Of a stretch of DNA of 57,650 nucleotides, positions 20,722 to 32,377 are shown one piece after another. The DNA lies in the NCBI GenBank assembly GCA_029339195.1, contig JAPTJF010000406.1, positions 1-57,650 on the forward strand. Direction: 5' to 3'. The position numbers and the translations under genes are program-made. The stretch's first letter is position 1; every line of letters starts with the position of its first letter. A model generated the notes under the pieces. That model searched no databases. It was not told where the DNA came from and was given only the letters and a program-made list of their open reading frames with translations. The stretch is from Micractinium sp. NFX-FRZ. Lineage: Eukaryota; Chlorophyta; Trebouxiophyceae; Chlorellales; Chlorellaceae.

Positions 20722-22451
20722 ATGGCCAACTTTCTGGGGCAGCCCTTTATGGGCCCCGCCTCTGTGCCCCACGCCAGCCCAGACTTCTTTAAGGTCTACT
20801 TTGCGGGGGCGCATGTGAGTGGAACCGCTGTGTTCTCGTCTATGCACTGGGGTTGGGGGGGACCGTTGCGGGGCAGGGAAACAAGCGGACATGCCCGGGC
20901 GCATTTGGAAACTGGGTTATTGCTGCTGTGTCCGGGTGGGTGGCGAGGTGAGGCTGGGTATATGCTGGGTGCTGCTTCTTATGTGTCGGACAGCATGGTG
21001 ATGGTCCATGCTCTGGCGGACAGCGGTAAGGTACAAGGTTTCCGAGGTGTACGTGCGGGGCGGCGTGAGTTGGGTTGCTTTGGGTCGCATGTGTTGCTTG
21101 TTTTGTAGAGACGTTGTGGCAGAGTGGGTGGTGAGCTCCCCCGGTGCACAAATCCGGTCGTGAGTAAAGCATGCCCGCTTCTCTTCCCCTTCTGCGTGAC
21201 ACACTTCCCGCCCCTGCTTCCCTGCCCCGCCTGCCAGCTGGCGGTGGCGATGCTGACCACCAACGGCCGCCTGCTGGGCACAGAGCCTCGCCCGCGCAAG
21301 TTCAAGTGAGGCCCCGCTGCGCTGCTGGGTCGTATTCCTGCTGTGCTGTAACTCTTGTTATGCTCAAGTGATCGGGTCACTTCTGCCCTTGGCTGCTGAG
21401 CGCGCTGTGCCCCTTGTGTGTTGCCGGCTGTGCTGCTGCGGTCTTGCTCTGCCTGCACCCTGCCTCTTCACACCCTCACACCTATGCAGCTGCAACTACC
21501 TGTGCTGTCCTGCTGCACTCCCGCCTCTGCCCCCTCCCCGACACCCACCCAACCGCGCCGACGTGGCTGCTCTGCCGTTGAAGTGCACCCTTCCCATGTA
21601 TAAACCCTGGCCCTCACTTTGGCCCCCATCCCGTAGCCGCGAGTACGTGCTGTCCTGCTGCGACGAGGCGGCCCGGCGGCGTGAGGCCCTGCGTGGCAAG
21701 ACCCCCCGCACATGGGTCAAGGGCAAGCCGCGGCTGACGAGTGAGTGGCGGCGCTGCGTGCGGGGGGCGGGGGCCATGGGTTTGTTGGCAGGCGGTACGA
21801 AAGAGGATGTTCAGCAGCCACCCACGCTCAAATGTTGGGCGTCCAACTCAATTTTGCTTTCATACATACTGTCCACCCTGCCTCCCCTGCAGCCGACTCG
21901 TGGGAGAAGATGTTCAGCAGCCACCTGCACTGGAAGCGGTGGGGACAGGAGCGCATGGTGAGAGGGGGGCGAGGGGCGGGGCGCTGCACCCCTGTGGCTG
22001 TCGGGGGGGAGGCTGCATTGCCTGGCAGACGGGGGAGGAAGGCGGGCTTCTGCAGGGGGTCAAATGCATATGTAAAGGTGTGCAGGGTGCACTGCTGTGA
22101 GGGGCGGGGTGCGGGTGGCGGAGGCAACGGTGCTCCGGTGTGCCCGGGGTGCGATTTGTGTCGGACAGTCTGCACGGGACTGGCTGCACCGGCAAGGATG
22201 CGAGCTGTGGGGGCATCAACAGGACGGGCAGTTTGCGCCTCTCGGGGGGCAGGCCGATGTAGCGTGAGCGCCGGCATGCCACGGCCCCACCCCTGCACAC
22301 ACACACTTTCCAGGATGTCGGGTTCAGACCACCGCCACTGCATGCCTTTGAATGGGCCCAAACATGCGGTCCCCAATAGCCAGCTCCCAACCGCACGCAC
22401 CTCACGGTGCCCCCTCCCCTGCTGCAGGGCCCTTACTACGCCCCCGCGTAA
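20722..22451 (+). CDS. Small conserved-looking protein of unknown function (117 aa)
   Basis: Five exons in one continuous frame: 20722-20814, 21238-21305, 21637-21740, 21893-21957 and 22428-22451. The protein starts MANFLGQPFMGPASVPHASP, has a moderately hydrophobic stretch (KVYFAGAHLAVAMLTTNG), then a basic centre (REALRGKTPRTWVKGKPRL) and an aromatic C-terminal part (SWEKMFSSHLHWKRWGQERM, then GPYYAPA). The codon-split junctions and clean GT-AG borders support a real gene despite the 24-nt last exon. There are two adjacent cysteines (SCCDEA). I do not recognise the family. Small size, basic character and aromatic residues would fit an accessory organelle-complex subunit, but that is speculation. 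Confidence 0.65.
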
Positions 22452-23101
22452 GGCTCGCGCCCCAGCCACCTGGCCCAGCCGTGCTTCTCTGTGGACACCC
22501 TAGTTGGTGCCAGCAGATGGGAGCACCGGCTGGAGCGCTGGCGGCCACAATGGCCGCTGCTGCCGGTCGGCTCAAACGCCTCCCGGCTGTAGTGCCTCCC
22601 TTTCTGCTCTGCTCTTCCCCTCCGCTTGCTCGCTCGCTCCCCTCCCATACTCTTTTTCCTCCCCATGCTCCCCTGACGGCCTATGCTGTGCCCAGCCCTT
22701 CTCCATGTGTGACATTTCTGGGAAACACCCTAAGGTGCCGTACCCACTGCGGCCGCTGCGCACCCCCTGCCCACCGCCAGGCCGTCAGGACGCTTGCTGA
22801 GGGCAGCCGGCCAGCTCCGTGCGCCGCTCGCGCGCTTGTGGCGGGAGTGCACTTGCACATGCAAGGAGGCAGGGGAACCTGAACGGATCCACTGAATCGA
22901 GTTGCCAGCACAGCACCACCCACCTGGCTCGGCCGGTTTGGCGCTGCATGCGGTCGCTCAGGAACCGCGCATCTTATGCGAAGTTTGTATAGTCCCACAT
23001 GTCTACACTCTCATTCTAACAGTGCTACTTCCCCAAACCCTGCCGTCTGATCGCGGCTTGCCGGACCCCTCAGCCCCCGCTGCGGGGCGCAGCCCCCCAA
23101 T
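22452..23101 (+). other. Intergenic: 3' UTR and promoter
   Basis: 650 bases between two plus-strand genes, containing pyrimidine-rich runs (about 22600-22680) but no convincing gene and no TGTAA signal that I could find. Confidence 0.4.
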
Positions 23102-26100
23102 ATGCTCGGAGCAACTTCCATGACATCCTCGTCGGTCTGGAGAGCCAGCAGCGGCGTCGCATGTCTCCAGCGAGCAGGCGCCCATGTCGCAGTGGGGCTT
23201 GCACCCGGTGGCACGCTGCTCTTCGCCGAGGCCGACCTGGGGTCTCCGCTTTCGGAGCTACCAGTACAGGGAGGCACGACTGCCGCCTCCGTCGATGGGG
23301 ACGTGCTGCTGGGCGGTGTGGATGGGGACGGCCGAATATTGCGGGTGCAGCTGTCGCCCGGCCAGAACCCTTCAGCAGACGTCGTGCAGCTGGGGGAGGG
23401 GGCAAATGATGCGGCAGTGGCCTCCATTGCGCGCCAAGAGGCTGCAGACGTCTTTGCCGTGGCGAAAGGGAGGTGAGCACTTTTGCGACCAGCTTTTGCG
23501 GCCTGCTTTTGCCAGACGGCAAAAAGTTCCCTTCTAATGCGTTGCAGCGCCCCGCTGCCGCCGCCTGAACCGTGGGGCTGCGGGGCCGCAGAGGGCGGCG
23601 GCCACCTGACGCCGGCGAGACCGCGGCACCGCCCCCTGGGCGCTGCTTTACCTCCCCTCCTCCTGGCGCACTCTTTTCCCTGCAGCCATGTGCACGTTCT
23701 TGACCACGCCGGCACGGAGCTGCAGCGGCTGGGCCCACTGGCGCAGCCGGTGCGGCAGCTGGCGTGGGCGGGCGGCGACGGTGACGTGCTCGTGGCTGCC
23801 ACGGCAGGGGCGCTGCACGTGTGGACGGCCGACGGACCGGATGAGGGCGTGGTGCTACCCGCTGCCACCCCCACAGCGCAGCTCATCTGCCTGGCAGCCT
23901 GCCCACGCTCCCAGCTGCTGGCAGCCAGCAGCGCGGACAGCGAGGTGAGGGGTGGCCCACATCTGCCAGCGTGGCGCATTTCCACGTGGGTGCTACTTGG
24001 CTGAGGAGCTGCTCTGGCCCGCTGGGCCGCTGGATCTCACATCCCGCTGACGCATCCAGTGGTCCCTGTTTGGCGCAGGTGTGCTGCTGGGACCTAGGGG
24101 CTGTGCTGGGAGCGACAGGCTGTGAGCCGCTGAGGCTTCGAGAGTTTGAGTCGCAGGTGAGGCGCGGGCTGCGCACTTGCGTGCCGCACGCACACCTGAG
24201 CCGCCCTGCCGGCGCTGCCTGCGTTGGACGCCTTGCCCTGCGCGTCTTGGGCTGTGCCTCATGAGTGTGGGGGGCCCGCGTGCATGGCACGTGCTTGCCC
24301 GGATCCCCTGCTGCCCCTGGCTGTGCGCTCCCTGTGTGCCGCCCATCAACGTAAGCCCCACACCCTGCCTCCCTCCTCAGGCCACCTGCCTTGAGTGGGA
24401 CGCCAATGGGCAGTACCTTGCCACAGCAGACGGCGCTGACTGCATCGTATGGTGCGCTGCCCGATGAACCCAGGCGCAGCAAGCTCTGAGCAAGTGGCTT
24501 GGGCAGCAGAGGCTGGTTGGGCCGGGCAGGCGTGGCGCCGTTTTGTGCGCAGCAGGGGCCACATGCCAAGGCGAGCCTCACCTCAGCTCACCTCAGGTCA
24601 ACATGTCCCCGCTGCCTCTCCATCTTCTGCCTCTCTCCCTGCAGGGACCTGTCGGATGCCACCGGCACCGACCGCAGCTGCAGCATGGTGTGCTGCGGCC
24701 ACGAGCCGCGCACACATATCACCGCCGCGGCCTTCCAGCCCGACGGCTCGTTGCTGGTGCGCTGCTGCCCATTCATTCATAGATTTTACAGCGCTGCAGC
24801 AGCACAAACATCTGCGCTGCTGTCGCTGCTGTGCAAGAGCACCTGTGGCTTCCCTGCGCAGTGGCGCCAGCACCTTGGAAGCGGCAGCTTGCGAGCAGCC
24901 GCTGCCCCGCTTGCGTGCTGCTGCCGCCGCCGCGCCCGGCTTCAGCCCTGCCGACTTTCGCCTCCGTCCTGGCACCATGCCTTTACCTGTGCCCTTGCAA
25001 GCAGGCCACGGCCAGCAGCAGCGGCAAGGTGGCGCTCTTTGACTGCCAGCAGTTCAGGCGGGGCGGGGTGCTGGGCCCCGTGGCCTGCACCCGGATGGAT
25101 CAGAACGACGGTGCGCAGGAAGCGGGCGGGATGGAGAGGTGTCAAGGGGGAGGGAAGGCGCCAGGGAGAGGGGCGCAGGCAGCGGGCAATTGTGGAAGGC
25201 AGGGGGCGGGCGGGGAGAGGCGCGGCAGCGGGGCGTGGTGGGGAGGCAGACGCAGGGAGAGGTGCAGCTGCTGGCGTGGAGGGGCTCTGCCCGACTGCAT
25301 GTACCATTGCCCCACCATTGACCTCTCTTCTTGTTCTTCCCCTGCAGATGCTGTGACCGCGCTGCTCTGGCTGCCTGGCGGGCGCCTGCTTGTGGGCGCG
25401 GCATCCGGCAGCCTGGTGTGCCTGCAGCTGACGCCAGCTGCCCAGGCCGGGGCGTGTGGTGAGGCAGCCGCTGCTGCGCTTGCCCAGCTGGCTGTGAGTG
25501 ACGCCTGCAGCCCCAACACAGCAGCAGCGGTGCCAGCAGCAGAGGTGGCGGCAGCAGCAGACGGCGGCGAGGCCAGCGCAGGAACGGCGGCGGCCGAGGC
25601 GTCGGCTGCTGCCATGGTGGCTGCAACAGCCGCTGCTGCTGCTGCCATGGTACGGCCAGGCAGCAGATCGCCATCAGGGGCGTCCAGTCAGCATGCGGGG
25701 CCGTCCACGCCATGTGCGGTCAACGGTGGCATGCAGGAGTGTACCGCTGTCCAATACGAGCCTGCTGTGCATCACGCTGTGCGCACCTCGGCGCACCTCC
25801 CACACCCGCAGCAGCCCGGCCCCACACATCCGCTGCCCATGGCAGGCAATGGGCGGCAGAACAGCAGCAGCAGCGGCAGCAGCGGGCAGCCGTCGCGGCG
25901 GCAGCGTGGGGCGCGCGGCGGCGGCGGCGGCAGCCGCGCCGGTGCCGCCGGCGGTGACGGCGTGTCGCCGGGAGTGGGGCCCGGCGGCCCCCAGGGCTCC
26001 GCTGGCTTTAGCGCCAGCCTCATGCACCACATCCAAGCCATCCGAGACAACCCCCCGCAGGGCGGCGCCTCCCGCTCCGAGCAGCAGCAGCTAGCAGGCT

Positions 26101-29100
26101 GGGGGCTGGGTGAGTGCTTGCCGCCCGCCGGCCACGTGTGCTGCGCACCCTGCCTGGCGGCGCCGTGCTTCCGGGCTATTCCCAATGAAAAAGGAAAAAA
26201 ACACTTGCACCCACCGTTGCCTCGCCGGCTCGTCGGCCGGCCCTGTGCCCGCCCGCTGCCAGCGACCTCCCCCTCCAGCCCTGCCTCCAAGGTGCCCCTC
26301 TCTCCCTTGGTTGCCTGCTTCCTTACAAACGTGGCACTCTTCTCTCCCTTGGTTGCCTGCTGCAGGCTCTCCCAGCGGCGCCCACGTTCCGTGGATGATC
26401 GCCGGCGGGCAGATGGGCATGGGCGGCGGTGGCGGTGGCGGCGGCGGGGGCGGCATCCCGCCTGGGGCGGCCAGCTACGGCCCCATGCCGGGCGGGCCCG
26501 CCAGCTTTGCTGCCTTCCAGTCCCAACAGGCAGCCATGATGCAGCGCATGCACCCGGGCATGGCGCAGGTGAGGGCAACTATCTTTGAGAGTTTGAGGCA
26601 GGTGTGGTCTTGTGTGGGGCAGCCCTGCTGGTTGCGCTGCCTGCCAGCCTCGCCAGGCGGCAGTGGTGCAGCGCACGGCAGCCGTGGCATGCAAGCAATC
26701 AGGAGGCAACCAGCGTTGTGTGGGTTAAGGGTGGGACCGGGGGAGGGGGGGGCACGGCGCGGCGCCTCTAGCTTTGGTTCAGGCCCTCCTGCTGCCGCCT
26801 GCGTCGTAGCGCTGCCCCCAGGTTTGGACCAACATCGGCGCTGGCTTGCTCCCCAATGCATGCTGCTGCTGCCTGGTGGGAAGCTACCATCCCTCTGCCT
26901 GGGGCGGCCGCCCGCCACCACCACCACCCCTCCGCTGCGCACCTCTCTCCTCCTCCCCTCCCACATGCTCCGCTCCCTGTCCTCTTCTGCAGTCGCCCAG
27001 CGGCAGCATGGGCCTGGCCTACACTTCCGGCGCGAGCAGCCCCCGTGCTCCTGCCTTCTTTGGCGGTGCCGGGCAGCCCGGCCCGGCAGGCATGTACCCA
27101 GCCGGCAGCGGCGGCAGCTTCGGGGCACCAGGCGGTATGGCTGGCATGCCTCCCCAGGCAGCGGCTGCCATGCAGCAGCAGTACATGGCGGCTGCGGCGG
27201 GCGGCATGGTGCCACCTCAGCAGATGGTGCCGGCCCAGTGGGTGCCCTACATGCAGCAGGTGTGGGTGGGGGGCATGCTGTGGTCGGAGGGCACAGCATG
27301 TGGACCAGCTGCCCCACCGGGGATGGCGGAGGCAAGCCAGGCGGATGTACAGCCGCTCTACGGCGATTAGAGGGCAGAGCGTGCACAGCATGTGGGGCTG
27401 CGCCACCAAAGCGGGCAAGATGCAGTCCCTCGGTTGCACACTGGATGCCATGCATGCAGTCGGTGGGTGGAGCCCTGTGTGCGACAGTTGCTTTGGCACC
27501 CCCCGGCAATCCCCATGCCCCGATTGCAGCAGCGGACGGGCACAGCCCCCGGCTACCCTGCCGTGCCGGCCAGACCCTTACCCTGCCCCCCTCCTTGCCT
27601 TGCCTCCCCGTTCCCACAGGTGCAACAATGGGCGGGCACCGCCCCCGGCTACATGGTGTACCAGCACGGAGCACACACGCCAGGTGGCGGCCCCGCTGGC
27701 GGCCCCGCTGGCGAGCCCGCCCAGCCAGTGCGACTCAGCGGCGCGGCTCAGCCGGGCGTGTATGCTGGCATGATGATGGGGGCGCCCGCCGGCAGCGGGC
27801 ACCTGTCTCCCATGGCGAGCGGCACCTGGGGCCATGGCGGCAGCAGCGGCGGCGCGCCGGGCGGGCTGTCGCCTCGCCACAGCGGCGGCAGCAGCGGCGG
27901 CGGCATGCCCTCTGCCTTCCAGCAGGCCCCGCCCCAGCAGCAGCACCGGCAGCAGGGGCAGGGGCGGGGGCCTGGCAGGGTGGACTCTTCCGGCAGTGGC
28001 CCAGGGGGCAGCCGCCAGGCAAGCATGGACACTGATGCTGCCTCGGCCGTCGCCGACGCCCACAGCAACAACCGGGTGGGCAGCCCGCGGTCAGGCGCTG
28101 CTGGTGCCTCGCGCACCGGCAGCCGTGGCGTGCGCGGTGCCGCGCGTGAGGCCCTGCCCCAGGCACACGTCAGAAGCGGCTCCGGCTCCGGGGGCGGGGT
28201 GGAGGCTGCAGCAGGCAGGGCGGCCGACCGGCGGCAGGCGGAGGAGCTTGAGAGGGAGCAGGAACTTGGGGAGATGCAGGAGGAGGGGAACAACGACGAC
28301 GAAGGGTTCCACCAGCACACGGCTGGCGACAGCGCTGACGCTCCGTCAGCAGGCGCCAGCAGTGCTGCCGCCGGCGTGGAGCGCGCGATGCCTGCCCACC
28401 AGCAGGCGCCGCAGCAGCTGGCGCCGCAGCGTGCAGCGCCGCAGCAGGCGCAGCAGCACGCTCCGCTGGGCGGCGCCAACGGCAGCGGCAGGCTGCCCCC
28501 CGCTCTCGAGGCCGGCGCGTCTGGCGACCTCAGCAATGCTCTCAACAATGCAGACGCCGGCATGTCCCAGCCCAAGGCTGTGCCCCGCAGCGAGGCAGAC
28601 GGGGCGAGCCTGCCCGACAGCACAGGTGGGTGGGTGGGCTTGCTGCTGGCGCTGCTGGGGCAGCGGGTGGGGTGCCGGGAGGTGCCTGCATGGCAGCACA
28701 GGTGGGCAGGGCGGGTAGCTAGGGCAGAGGGCCGACGGGTGAGGCTGGCGGGTGGGGATGCTTGCCAGCGCCCTTTCCACTGCCCGCACCCCCTTCCCGC
28801 CTCCCTGCCACGTTGGCTGGCTCCCGCCCTTGCTGGGCGAGCTTGCCCGTTCCATGATGTCCCTGAATCCCCTCCCTGCTGCTGACGAGGGTCGTCCACA
28901 CGTTGTACGTGCCCCACTGTGCTCACTGCTCATTGAAACTGTTTGTTAGCTGTTTCCCCTCTTGTTGTGCCTGCAGACGAGGGCATCAACACGGTGTACG
29001 TGGGCAACCTGCCGGGCACGGTGGACGAGTACCTGCTGCTGTGCGCCTTTGCCCCCTTTGGCCCCGTCACACACGTCCAGGTACGCACAGCGTGGGTGGG

Positions 29101-30131
29101 CTGGCTGGCCTGGGGCAGGCATGGGTGAAGAGGCTGGGGCCAGGGCGTGGGGTCCAGACACGAGTCCTACTGTAGTGTCTCCCTTCCATCTCCTGCCTTA
29201 CTCCCTACCGTTGACTGCTTACTGAAGCGTTTTTTTTCCGGCGAGGGCGGCCAGGAGCAGAACCGCCACGTTCCAGTTCCCTACCCCTTGCTCCAGCCCC
29301 AAAGCTTTTTCAAGCAATCGCTGTCACTGCCGCCTGCCCCTGGCCTCGTCAGCACAAAGGGCTTCAAGCTCTGTTGCAGCTACTGCGTTGCTTCACATGC
29401 CCACCCCCGTGGCCTCTCTTCTCAGACTTTTCTGCACCAACGCGGTCCCGTGCCTGCCTGCAGGTCATCAAGGAGAAGGGGTCCAACCTCTCCCGCGGCT
29501 ACGGCTTTGTGTCGTACGCCCACCCAGTCTACGCCACCGTGGCCATGCAGCAGATGAACCAGCAGGTGCGCACAGAAGCACGGCGTGAGGAAGACGATTG
29601 TATTGGCAGGGGAGGTGGTGAGGGGAGGGTGGGCATGGGCATGCAGCAGATGAACCAGCAGGTGTGTACACAACAGCAGCTGCCTGTGGTGAAGGGTGAG
29701 GGGGTGAGGGAGGGGCGGGCCTGGTTCAGGGGGGGTGGCAGCTGCCGCGGAGTACATGAGCCAGCAAGACGGGCGCGAGTCGCGAGCCTTCCTACCAATG
29801 GGGAGGGTTTGTTTGAGGCACACGGGCGGTGGAGTGTGCCGTGGGTGGCCCAGTCAAAGCCGGATGAGCATGCACGCCTGAAGGAGGCTGAGGGTCTGGG
29901 GCCCCAGTGAGACGCACTCTTCTGCCAGGATGCCCCGGCCTTTGCCAGCCTGGCGCCCCTCCTTTCCGCCCCGTCCCCGCCCGCCCGCTCGCCCAATGTG
30001 TGCCCGGGCCAATGCCAGCCTGACCCCCCTCCTCCATCCCTTCTCGCCCCGCCCCGCCCACCCCCTTGCAGGTGCTGTTTGGCCCCTTTGCCGGGCAGCG
30101 CATCAAGGTGGCGCCGTCCAAGCGCCACTGA
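23102..30131 (+). CDS. WD40 propeller fused to C-terminal RNA-recognition motif
   Basis: Thirteen exons, 1166 aa: 23102-23472, 23686-23944, 24079-24156, 24381-24451, 24645-24756, 25005-25110, 25348-26109, 26366-26568, 26993-27259, 27620-28625, 28977-29080, 29464-29565, 30072-30131. Residues about 1-370 contain WD40-type repeats (ATCLEWDANGQYLATADGAD then CIVWDLS; HITAAAFQPDGSLLATASSS then GKVALFD). Residues 370-1078 are low complexity, rich in Ala, Gly, Pro and Gln, including an 11-Gly run, and end in a charged patch (RRQAEELEREQELGEMQEEG). Residues about 1080-1166 are one RRM with RNP2 VYVGNL and RNP1 RGYGFVSY, ending KVAPSKRH. The frame is continuous across every junction, so one protein is the simplest model; two genes cannot be excluded without transcripts. 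A role as an RNA-binding scaffold is inferred. Confidence 0.75.
26308..26364 (+). repeat. Duplicated polypyrimidine tract before exon 8
   Basis: TCTCCCTTGGTTGCCTGC occurs twice about 40 nt apart. The second copy leads into the real acceptor TGCAG at 26365 and the first into TTCCTTAC. It is a local duplication of the acceptor region of the WD40-RRM gene. Confidence 0.7.
27526..27560 (+). repeat. Splice-site echo of WD40-RRM exon 10 start
   Basis: TTGCAG followed by a close copy of the exon 10 edge (ACGGGCACAGCCCCCGGCTA against GCGGGCACCGCCCCCGGCTA) lies 96 nt upstream of the real one. Using the acceptor ending at 27529 would add exactly 90 nt (30 codons, starting QRTGTAPGYPAVPARPLP) in frame without a stop. 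Confidence 0.75.
29641..29670 (+). repeat. Splice-site echo of RRM exon 12 end
   Basis: The last 21 nt of exon 12 (29545-29565, encoding MQQMNQQ) recur without mismatch at 29641-29661, again followed by a GT donor (GTGTGTACA against GTGCGCACA). The offset is 96 nt. Use of the downstream donor would insert 32 codons in frame with no stop, between the RNP1 region and the last RRM strand. Confidence 0.85.
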
Positions 30132-31961
30132 CCTTACTGAACCGACTGGCTGGCAGAGCGGCCCAGGCGCCCAGGCAGCAGCCGGCAGCACACAAGGCGT
30201 GGCGCCCCCCTGCCGGGCGCCGGTCAGCCCCTATGACGCTGCCTGCCTGCCCACGGCAGGCAGGCAAGTGCTCTCAGCCCCCGGCAGGCCGGCGCGGCAG
30301 CAGGCAGCCGCCGCACCTCGCCCCGATGCCTCAAACATACATACCCCACCCGCCGCGCTTGCCCCCCAGCCCCCGGCTGGGGTGCAGCGCCGCACCCACG
30401 AACAAACGCCCCCACCCGCAATTCCTCCCTCCCTCCCACTCCTCCTCCTCCGAATGAAAGACCCAGCGAGGGAAGCGTTTTGAGTGCCGCCTTCCCCCCA
30501 CACCCCTCCTGATCCTGGGCGAGAGGCTGGGCTCCGCTCCGTGCCGCCCCAACCCCTCGTGGCGCCGCACTGTTCAGGTCCATGCGACCCGACGTCCAGC
30601 GCCGCTCGCCCCTGTGCACGAGCGGAGCTTCCAGCCCCTCCCGCCCACCCCCCAGCGTCCTCCTACCTACTACCCCACCCCCCTTTTTCCTCCCCAACGC
30701 CCCTCACCCATTTTCCCAAACCCTGGGCCCCCGACACGCGCCTGTCGCCAGGCTGGCCGCCAGTGCAATGAGCACCGCAACGAACGAGCACCGCATGCCT
30801 TTCTCACAACTGCGCTTCCATGCCCCGTTTTCGTGCCCGGGGCCCGGCCTGCCGCGAACTGTGCCCCCACCACGATGCATGCTCAATTGGCAATCTGTTT
30901 GCTGAGGGCTGGCGCTCCCGCGCGCGACAGGGCCTCCCGTCCTGCGCGCCGCCCCAGCCCGGAGCCCCACCCCACGCCACCCCACCCCACTTCGGCTTAC
31001 CCTCTCGCACACCACTAATAATCGTCCGCCCATACCCGCCTCGCCTTCGGAATGCCTATGCCTACGCCCTCCCACCACACCCCGCCTCCTCCTGCGGGGG
31101 GGGCCCTCGGCCCCTACGCCCCCAGCCCAGCGTCGCTCCCCCCTGCACCGCCCCGTCACGTTGCAAGCCCCCTGGCTGCACTTGCACCCTGGCGAGCAGG
31201 CGTGGATGCCCTGCGGCCTGGCTCCCCATTGGGCAACGGGGCCCAGGGCCCACCCTCTGTTCTGTTCCCTCTTTTTCCGGTACCGCCCTCCCGGTCAGCC
31301 CAGCAGCAGCAGCAGCAGCACCCTCTGCGCGGCAGTTGCTTCTTCAGCACGCACCTGTGCCCCGCATGGACTGCCAGCAGCAGCACAGCAGCACACGCAC
31401 GTGTGCTCAGCCACGGCGGCACCACATGCACGGCAGCAGCTGCAGCACCGTGGATGGCTGCAAACTCCAATGCACCCCCGCCGGGCATCCCCCAGCGCGT
31501 GCGCGCGCCTGCTGCCGCCGCCTCGCGGCGCACAGTTTGTGCGGCGCATGCATTGGAGGGGGCCGCCCTCGATCCCCGAACTGTATCTCATCTATGTTTG
31601 TTTTCCAGAACACCCCCAGCTAGTCGTCTGAAATTCAAGGCAAGGCTCCTATGTGTAAACCATGTCCCCAGAGCTCAAAGGAGTTTTACTTGCTGACGGG
31701 GAACGGCCGGCGGCGGCGCACGCTCTGCCATGCTGCCCTTCCAACTCGGTCCCGTCGTGCTCAAACCATCTGATCACACGCACAAGGTCTTTCTGGCATG
31801 CTGCCAGTGCCTCCCATCCGGCGAGGGCTCCCAGAACGGAGCAGGGCTTTTTGCAGCTGGCGCGCTGAAACTCCCCCCCCTCTCGGGGGAGGCACCACCT
31901 CTCGGCACGCTCAGCAATTTAAACCGAGCGACTCCGTTACCCGCTGAGGGCGCCGCGTGCT
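30132..31961 (+). other. Long 3' UTR and bZIP upstream region
   Basis: About 1.8 kb without a supported gene. A TGTAA signal at 31654-31658 would give the WD40-RRM message a 3' UTR of roughly 1.5 kb. The region is C-rich with CAG-type runs (31301-31320, 31375-31392). Several open frames cross it, but they are proline/alanine/cysteine-rich, lack family resemblance and have no splice support. The last 300 bases must contain the bZIP promoter. Confidence 0.5.
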
Positions 31962-32338
31962 ATGACTGCGCCAGGCGTGTGGAAGTGGGAGCAGGAGGGC
32001 GAGGAGCGGGGCGACTTCCAGCGGGGATGGGCTTGGTTTGACGCGCCAGATGGCGGCTGCAATTTCCCAGCTTTTGGGGACCCACCCGGGGCTGCCGCCA
32101 TGGGCGGTGGAGGGACCGGCGGCGTGGCGGCACCGCTCCCCCTGATGTCGCTGCCACTCCAGGAGCCGCTGGGGCCACTGCAGCCGCCGCCCCCGCTCCC
32201 GCTGCAGCTGAATCCAGCTCTGCTGCTGCCGCAGCAGCCGGCCGTGCCAATTCCAGCACCCATGCAGCTCGTGCCCATCGACGGGCTGCTCGACGGCTCC
32301 CACCAGCAGCACGCAGCGGCAATGCCGGCATCGTCGGC

Positions 32339-32377
<39 letters not shown>

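Noticed and set aside
21745..22503. 252-codon open frame overlapping the 117-aa gene
   Set aside because: It reads through well-supported introns in another frame and has no domain.
26475..27674. 399-codon minus-strand open frame opposite the WD40-RRM gene
   Set aside because: It crosses exons and introns of the plus-strand gene alike and has no recognisable motif; a shadow frame.
30820..31696. Overlapping Pro/Ala-rich plus-strand open frames before the bZIP gene
   Set aside because: Low-complexity composition, no splice or family support, and a TGTAA signal at 31654 suggests 3' UTR.
32340..32375. CAG and other short direct repeats as a CRISPR-like array
   Set aside because: Codon-phase triplet runs within exons; no spacer-repeat structure.
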